Part shown: piece by piece, positions 59,475 to 64,000 of the stretch
Position numbering within the stretch: the first letter of the stretch is position 1
How the letters are laid out: each line of letters opens with the position of its first letter
NCBI RefSeq assembly: GCF_947492815.1
Contig: NZ_CANLOB010000004.1
Span: forward strand, 1-64,000
Origin: an uncultured Dokdonia sp.
GTDB taxonomy: Bacteria > Bacteroidota > Bacteroidia > Flavobacteriales > Flavobacteriaceae
Length of the DNA: 64,000 nucleotides
Direction of reading: 5' to 3'
The notes under the pieces: model-generated
The model's input: only the letters and a program-made list of their open reading frames with translations
What the model was told of the DNA's origin: nothing
Database searches by the model: none
Position numbers and translations under genes: made by a program

Positions 59475-60418
59475 GATTGTATTATTTTAGTAAACCGTGC
59501 GATTAAATCTTCAATCTTTTCATAGTTTACTAATTGATGTTTCCATTTTTTTGGGATCTTATGATTTCCATAATATAATCCCGCTAATCCGCCTGTAATT
59601 GCGGCAGTAGTATCTGTATCTTGACCAAGGTTTATTGCTGTAAGCACAGCCTCTTTATAGGTTGTTGTGTTTATAAAACACCAAAGAGAAGCTTTCAAAG
59701 AATTTACTACATAACCACTCCCAGAAATACGTTCTTTATCTGTTTTGTAAATATCTTCTTGAAGAATAGAATAATAAAAGTTTATTTCTTTAGTATTTAT
59801 ATCAGAGGTTTCTAAGAATTCATTTACGGTCAGTTGCATTGCCTTATATGCTTTTATTTTATCTGTTTTTTTAAGTAATTCTAAACAATACTCTACATAT
59901 ATAAAACAGGCAAGTACAGCTCTTATATGGGCATGTGTTAATGATGAAATATCCTTAGTTATCTGAAAACGCTTTTGTATGTCATTTTCATTTTGCAAAT
60001 AGAATACAATGGGCAAAATGCGCATTAAGGAACCATTTCCATTAGAATATTCATCCATTCCTCCGCAGATTTCTGGAGTATGACCTTGCTTCATATAGAA
60101 AATCGCTTGTCTTGTTGTTACTCCAATATCAAATACATCTCCGTGAGGTGTCCAATAATTGTGATCACACCAATCTATAAATTTATTTGCTATCGTTTTG
60201 GTATTATACCCTTCTAATAAGCCTTCCATTAGACAAAACGTAAGCGAACTATCATCAGACCAAGTGCCTAATGGTTGATGATGGCTACCATACCCTACCA
60301 TATTTGTAGCGGGGTTATCCTGCATCTGCTCTTTAGTTAAGAACTCAAATGGTACTCCCAAAGCATCGCCAACAGCTACTCCTATAATTCCTCCTTTTAT
60401 TTTATCTGATATGTTCAT
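59471..60418 (-). CDS. ADP-ribosylglycohydrolase (DraG/ARH family)
   Basis: This 315-aa helical protein has the family landmarks for two-Mg2+ binding: GVAVGDALGVPFEF near the N-terminus, TWSDDSSLTFCLMEGLL, and INLGQDTDTTAAITGGLAGLYYG near the C-terminus. DraG/ARH enzymes remove ADP-ribose from proteins, nucleic acids or other acceptors. It is in an operon with macrodomain, PARG and two DUF4291 genes. Signature acidic residues are intact, so it should be active. Confidence 0.9.
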   Translation of the reverse strand: MNISDKIKGGIIGVAVGDALGVPFEFLTKEQMQDNPATNMVGYGSHHQPLGTWSDDSSLTFCLMEGLLEGYNTKTIANKFIDWCDHNYWTPHGDVFDIGVTTRQAIFYMKQGHTPEICGGMDEYSNGNGSLMRILPIVFYLQNENDIQKRFQITKDISSLTHAHIRAVLACFIYVEYCLELLKKTDKIKAYKAMQLTVNEFLETSDINTKEINFYYSILQEDIYKTDKERISGSGYVVNSLKASLWCFINTTTYKEAVLTAINLGQDTDTTAAITGGLAGLYYGNHKIPKKWKHQLVNYEKIEDLIARFTKIIQS

Positions 60419-60567
60419 TTTTTAGGTGATAGTGTCAATTATTTCTGCTATAATTTGATTGTTTGTTCCAGCATACTTTTCTCCTACATATTGTAATCCT
60501 TATGTTTTCAACAATATGAGCATTAAAGGTTTATAAATCTTTTAATCCTATTGAACGATATAGTGTT

Positions 60568-60975
60568 TTAGTTTTCATTTTCTTTTAAATTATCCCAAAA
60601 TCTTTTTGGCAAACAAATATTTTCAACCTCTTTTGCCCTTGTAAAAAGAGGTGCAACTTCTTTAGGTTTTAATCCAGCTAATCCACAGCCAATCTCAGTT
60701 ACTAAAAAAATGAATGCTGTGTGTCCTTTTGCAAAATCAATAAATGCATCTACATATATTTTAATCTCATGTATTTTCAATGTTTTTTTAATGCTTTTGT
60801 CCTTGGTTGGTATTGCATATGTTTTTCCTTGCAAACCTTCAGCCTGGCCGTAAATTGCTCCCCACTGAAGAGCTGTTCTTGCAGCGCCTTTTCCATGCCT
60901 TCCTGATTGATTACTACCAAAAACAAATATTTGGTTATTCTCAAGTTTAGTTATTTTCTCAGGCGTTATTCTCAT
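60568..60975 (-). CDS. Macro-like A1S_2505-type protein
   Basis: This 135-aa protein has IFVFGSNQSGRHGKGAARTALQWGAIYG at residues 16-43, then YAIPTKDKSIKKTLKIHEI and FLVTEIGCGLAGLKPKEVAPLF. This glycine-rich arrangement resembles macrodomain ADP-ribose binding loops and matches a small family found in phages and bacteria next to ADP-ribose genes. It probably binds or hydrolyses an ADP-ribose derivative. It is separated from the DraG gene by 149 bp without a credible gene. Confidence 0.75.
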   Translation of the reverse strand: MRITPEKITKLENNQIFVFGSNQSGRHGKGAARTALQWGAIYGQAEGLQGKTYAIPTKDKSIKKTLKIHEIKIYVDAFIDFAKGHTAFIFLVTEIGCGLAGLKPKEVAPLFTRAKEVENICLPKRFWDNLKENEN

Positions 60976-61015
60976 TTATAAATTTCCTTATAATACGTTT
61001 ATACTAAATCGTAGA

Positions 61016-61606
61016 TTATCTTACTCCTATCTTTTTCTCAATAGCTTCGCTTAGCGGATATACATTTTCTTTAGGTAAAAATCGTTTAACGTCTTTATAC
61101 TTTCCTGCTTTTCGTAATGCATTCATTTTTTTTACCAAAGGTGTTATATCAACAATCTCCGTTATCCAATCATTATTATATTCTTCTATTAAAAATCGAC
61201 TAATGCCTACTTGGATTGTTCTTTCTTGTAACTTCCCTCCTTTTAAAGTTCTTTCTGGATCCCACTGTATATGAACTTTAGCTTCTTTAAATTGTTTTTC
61301 CCATGAATGTCCGCTAGCATACACTTCCTTGTCTGGATCAGTTAAAACTCCTAAGGATAAGGCTTTATTCCAACATGCTCTCTTTATCTTAATCTCTAAA
61401 ATATAGTCTTGATTTGATTTATTTCCCCAATTACTTCGTTCCATTAACCAAAGAAATGAGGGTTTAATCCAAGTCATTCTATTAAATGAAAATGGTTTTT
61501 CAAATTTGTTATTTTTAATTGCGGGTAATGCAATATTCTTATTGTAGGCTTGATATACGGTAACTGTTTCCTGATCAAATTTGGCCCTTATTTCTTGATA
61601 CTTCAT
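61016..61606 (-). CDS. DUF4291 protein (2), shorter
   Basis: This 196-aa protein is homologous to the DUF4291 protein at 58830: VTVYQAYNKNIALPAI, RMTWIKPSFLWLMERSNWGNK and VHIQWDPERTLKGGKLQERTIQVGI. Divergence between the two is large, so they are not a recent duplication. Having two members in one operon suggests different acceptors or a heterodimer. Confidence 0.85.
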   Translation of the reverse strand: MKYQEIRAKFDQETVTVYQAYNKNIALPAIKNNKFEKPFSFNRMTWIKPSFLWLMERSNWGNKSNQDYILEIKIKRACWNKALSLGVLTDPDKEVYASGHSWEKQFKEAKVHIQWDPERTLKGGKLQERTIQVGISRFLIEEYNNDWITEIVDITPLVKKMNALRKAGKYKDVKRFLPKENVYPLSEAIEKKIGVR

Positions 61607-61661
61607 TTATTGCCTATTTTGATTTGATAAAACGTGTATCGTGATATCTATTTGAATCTGT

Positions 61662-62180
61662 TTAAGTTTCATTTTTTAATAATCTTTCATAGCACATATA
61701 ATCTTCCTTCTCAAAACAAACAAAGATCACTTCTTTTACAATCGCTTGATCCTTATATTTTGAAATGGTATCTATTGCTATGGTTGCAGCAAGTTCTTTA
61801 GGAAATCTATAGATCCCAGTGCTAATACATGGAAACGCTATTGTTTCAGATCGATACGTTATGGCAAGCTCCATTGCATTTTGATAACAATTTTGAAGTA
61901 AGTTTTCTTTCTCTTTACCGCCAGTATTCCAAACAGGACCTACTGTATGAATCACATAGGTTGCTGGTAGATTTCCTGCAGTGGTAACCACAGCCTCTCC
62001 TACTTCACACTTTCCTTGTTTTGCTCTTATTTTCTGACATGCTTCTAAAATAGCTGATCCACCTTTACGGTGAATCGCACCATCTACACCAGAGCCTCCT
62101 AACAAAGAAGAATTGGCTGCATTTACAATGATATCTGCACTTACGGTTGTAATATCTGCTTGTATATAGTTAATCTTCAT
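61662..62180 (-). CDS. Macrodomain protein (O-acetyl-ADP-ribose deacetylase/YmdB type)
   Basis: About 172 aa from the ATG at 62180 (MKINYIQADITTVSADIIVNAANSSLLGGSGVDGAIH); an in-frame upstream ATG (62219) would add 13 atypical residues. Diagnostic macrodomain segments are IIVNAANSSLLGGSGVDGAIHRKGG and AFPCISTGIYRFP (GIYGYP-type loop). Such proteins remove ADP-ribose from acidic residues or hydrolyse O-acetyl-ADP-ribose. The start overlaps the stop of the 2OG oxygenase gene by 11 bp. Confidence 0.9.
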   Translation of the reverse strand: MKINYIQADITTVSADIIVNAANSSLLGGSGVDGAIHRKGGSAILEACQKIRAKQGKCEVGEAVVTTAGNLPATYVIHTVGPVWNTGGKEKENLLQNCYQNAMELAITYRSETIAFPCISTGIYRFPKELAATIAIDTISKYKDQAIVKEVIFVCFEKEDYMCYERLLKNET

Positions 62181-62730
62181 GAGTCTGAATATTGTACATG
62201 ACATCACTTCGCAATACATATTTTACACCATCTATAATAGGAGTACTTTCATGTTTTTGCTCGTGAATAAAAAATAAAGCCATCCCTTTATGAGGTTGTA
62301 TTACAGCGTCATTAAAACGGGTTTCACCTCCCATATAGTCATCATTAAGATATATCATAAAGGTAATTCTACTTTCTTCATGTTCATTAGGCTTAAAACG
62401 ACCGTCTATATGTCTTTTAAAGCGTTGTCCGCTATCATATCTATAAAATCGAAATCGTTCGTTTAATCCTAGAGGAGACATTTCGTCAACAACAAAAGAA
62501 TTTATTGCTTCTGCAATTGCCCACAAATCCTGACTAAGTTTATGGTCTTCGTAAATTAAGCGATAATTATCTCTGACATTCTTCATCATTTTTGCTCCTG
62601 ATTTTAAACCTACATCAGCTTCAGAATATCCTTTTTGTTCGCTAAATATGATTAAATCATCACATTCTCTATCCGATAGAAAATTATCTATAGTCCATAT
62701 TTTATCAGTTATTGTATTTAAATTTCTCAT
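62170..62730 (-). CDS. 2OG-Fe(II) oxygenase (prolyl-4-hydroxylase type)
   Basis: This 186-aa single-domain enzyme has iron ligands H107-x-D109 (FKRHIDGRF) and H160 (EQKHES), with R174 (YVLRSDVMY) for 2-oxoglutarate. The fold runs from IWTIDNFLSDRECDDLI to the C-terminus. A similar domain is fused to WD40 at 55707, so there are two such enzymes within 8 kb. It sits between the PARG and macrodomain genes; oxygenases also occur in NAD/ADP-ribose and RNA-repair clusters elsewhere. Confidence 0.88.
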   Translation of the reverse strand: MRNLNTITDKIWTIDNFLSDRECDDLIIFSEQKGYSEADVGLKSGAKMMKNVRDNYRLIYEDHKLSQDLWAIAEAINSFVVDEMSPLGLNERFRFYRYDSGQRFKRHIDGRFKPNEHEESRITFMIYLNDDYMGGETRFNDAVIQPHKGMALFFIHEQKHESTPIIDGVKYVLRSDVMYNIQTHED

Positions 62731-62745
62731 AAAAAGATTTTTGTT

Positions 62746-63570
62746 TTATTCAAACTCCCTTTGAAAAGCTTCTATAAACTTTTTGTTTTTGGCATAAATA
62801 GCAAAGACTACTTTTTCAAATACACCTTCGTATGTAGTGGTGAGTAATTCAAAAAAGAGCTGTGCAATCATTGTTGGATCATTTTGAAACACACCGCATC
62901 CCCAAGCACCAAGAATTAAAACATGATGTTTTTGTGAAGCTGATAAGCACAATAGTTTGTCTATACGTTTCTTCATGAGTTCTTTAATTTCAGGAACTTT
63001 TTCTATTTCAAAACGCTTTACCACTCCAGTATTAACAGCTGCAGCAGTAATTATTGAACTTACTACAGGAGCGTCTAATACTTCCCCGTTATCTTTTCGA
63101 AGAATAGGAACTTTTGGACTGTAAATCATTCCGTCAGTATACACACATGACTTCATGGCTCTATGAGTTTCATAAAACTCAAATGCCGACATCTGACAAG
63201 GGTACAAACCTGATGATCTAGCAATACTTTCTTCTTGTGCCTGTGCTCCATTGAAAAAGCCACCTCCGGGATTTTTCGCGGAAGCGAAATTTAAACACAT
63301 AGGATTTAAATACCCTTCAGATACCGTTCGTAAAATACTTTGTATCGTTGTCTCTTCTATGACCTCAAATTGAGTGGAGAATGTTTTATTTAACTCCGTA
63401 GTATCTATGATAGTGTTCAGATCTTCAGTTGTATAAAATCGTGTGCGTTCAACCGCTTGTTGTTGTATTGCTTTTATATCAACTTTTTCTTGATGTTTAT
63501 TTATATAGAAACCCTGTTCTGTGTATTGTAGCGTTTCTTTTGCTGTTATTTTTCGTAATGACTTTTGCAT
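62746..63570 (-). CDS. Bacterial-type poly(ADP-ribose) glycohydrolase (PARG; TIGR02452/DUF2263)
   Basis: 274 aa from the ATG at 63570, preceded by an AGGGGAGAAA stretch that could be a ribosome site; an upstream start (63624) would overlap the phosphatase gene by 47 bp. The PARG signature is NFASAKNPGGGFFNGAQAQEES: GGG at 102-104 and QEE at 112-114, with the catalytic glutamate in QEE. ILGAWGCGVFQNDP later in the domain forms the second loop. The enzyme cleaves ADP-ribose polymers or related bonds. A degenerate palindrome repeat lies inside, next to the signature (63285-63300). Confidence 0.9.
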   Translation of the reverse strand: MQKSLRKITAKETLQYTEQGFYINKHQEKVDIKAIQQQAVERTRFYTTEDLNTIIDTTELNKTFSTQFEVIEETTIQSILRTVSEGYLNPMCLNFASAKNPGGGFFNGAQAQEESIARSSGLYPCQMSAFEFYETHRAMKSCVYTDGMIYSPKVPILRKDNGEVLDAPVVSSIITAAAVNTGVVKRFEIEKVPEIKELMKKRIDKLLCLSASQKHHVLILGAWGCGVFQNDPTMIAQLFFELLTTTYEGVFEKVVFAIYAKNKKFIEAFQREFE

Positions 63571-63577
63571 TGTTATT

Positions 63578-64000
63578 TTAATTTCTCCCCTTTTCGTCTG
63601 GATATAGACTTGGCAGGGCATCACTTTGCCAGAATTCTTTAGTAGCTATATCCATAATGGTAAGTTTACCTTTAAAAGCAGCTCCGGTATCTACATTAAA
63701 TACATTATGTGCTTTTATAGGGGTGTCTTGTTTATAATTTGTTGTGGGTGTATGCCCAATAAATATTTCTTTATAATGTGTAAAACGCTGTGGGGGTTCT
63801 TTTTTAAGAATCTCTGGCGCTATATGTTCTGCTAATAACGCAGCTTCCCACAAGGTTCTATCCCAGTAATAATTAGAATCATATTCTTCTTTTCCAACGC
63901 CATGCATAGAGGTAAATCCAGCATGAAGAAACAATCTGTTTTCTGAATCGATATGGTAATCTTCCAGTTTATTATAAAATGCTCGATGACGATCATCTGT
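63578..64000 (-). CDS. PPP-type metallophosphoesterase, 5' part outside the window
   Basis: The frame is open to the right edge and gives 140 C-terminal residues. IFIGHTPTTNY contains the conserved GH(T) metal-binding His of the calcineurin-like/PPP fold, and HNVFNVDTGAAFKGKLTIMDI resembles the final strands with the DTGA element of Ser/Thr phosphatase-like bacterial proteins. Substrates may be phosphoproteins, nucleotides or RNA ends. Its stop is 7 bp before the PARG gene, so it is the first visible gene of the operon, which continues beyond the window. Confidence 0.8.
   Translation of the reverse strand, partial: TDDRHRAFYNKLEDYHIDSENRLFLHAGFTSMHGVGKEEYDSNYYWDRTLWEAALLAEHIAPEILKKEPPQRFTHYKEIFIGHTPTTNYKQDTPIKAHNVFNVDTGAAFKGKLTIMDIATKEFWQSDALPSLYPDEKGRN

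Overview
The window is chromosomal DNA of a Bacteroidota bacterium, most like a marine member of the Flavobacteriaceae. The evidence is the low GC, the many family types typical of that group (PG1098-type methyltransferase, DUF4159, DUF4494, DUF6090, YceI, GG-leader peptides), Bacteroidota-type promoters with a TAnnTTTG -7 element, and weak or absent Shine-Dalgarno sequences. Genus cannot be fixed. No rRNA, tRNA, CRISPR array, transposase, integrase or replication origin was seen.

Layout. (1) 1-14.2 kb holds ordinary chromosomal genes: RNA and other methyltransferases, an AI-2E type permease, secreted proteins (DUF4159, DUF1223, YceI, Dabb), an MFS drug exporter, an S41-type peptidase, a CotH-kinase lipoprotein and a DUF6090 protein next to a decayed DUF6090 copy. 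(2) 14.2-27 kb is a visibly AT-richer accessory island. It carries two giant leftward genes. One is a 1689-aa protein with an N-terminal nuclease-like domain and a STAND/NACHT-like P-loop NTPase. The other is a 1457-aa protein ending in a CHAT (caspase-like) protease domain. Homologous 0.65-1 kb noncoding repeats (R1, R2, R3) lie on both sides of each gene, so the island looks like a cassette array. A small XRE regulator and a small divergent gene sit beside it. (3) 27-47.4 kb returns to housekeeping and envelope genes: transporters, an ABC exporter, hydrolases, outer-membrane phospholipase A, a membrane-bound winged-helix regulator between two genes that share an upstream motif, and a BlaI / BlaR1-M23 pair with a perfect operator. 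Three gene remnants are also present. (4) 47.6-54.1 kb is a two-gene operon. It encodes an 1822-aa protein combining two alpha/beta-hydrolase domains, a CHAT protease and a C-terminal helical region, followed 7 bp later by a DRGH (EndoG/NucA-type) nuclease. I consider it the strongest candidate for an undescribed protease-nuclease conflict system. (5) 54.4-58.8 kb has two Crp/Fnr regulators, an HD phosphohydrolase abutting a 2OG-Fe(II) oxygenase-WD40 fusion, a possible GG-leader peptide and a fatty-acid desaturase. (6) 58.8-64 kb is a tight leftward operon of at least eight genes around ADP-ribose/NAD chemistry: PPP-type phosphatase (cut by the window end), bacterial PARG, 2OG-Fe(II) oxygenase, macrodomain, DUF4291, macro-like A1S_2505-type protein, ADP-ribosylglycohydrolase and a second DUF4291.

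Across the whole window an interspersed palindrome with core CGCTTTCGCGAAAGCG recurs about twenty times, counting degenerate and composite forms, both between genes and inside reading frames. A second pair of ~150-bp elements with terminal inverted repeats shows paired base changes in the stem. These repeats, the R1-R3 cassette flanks and the two multi-enzyme operons are the main points of interest.
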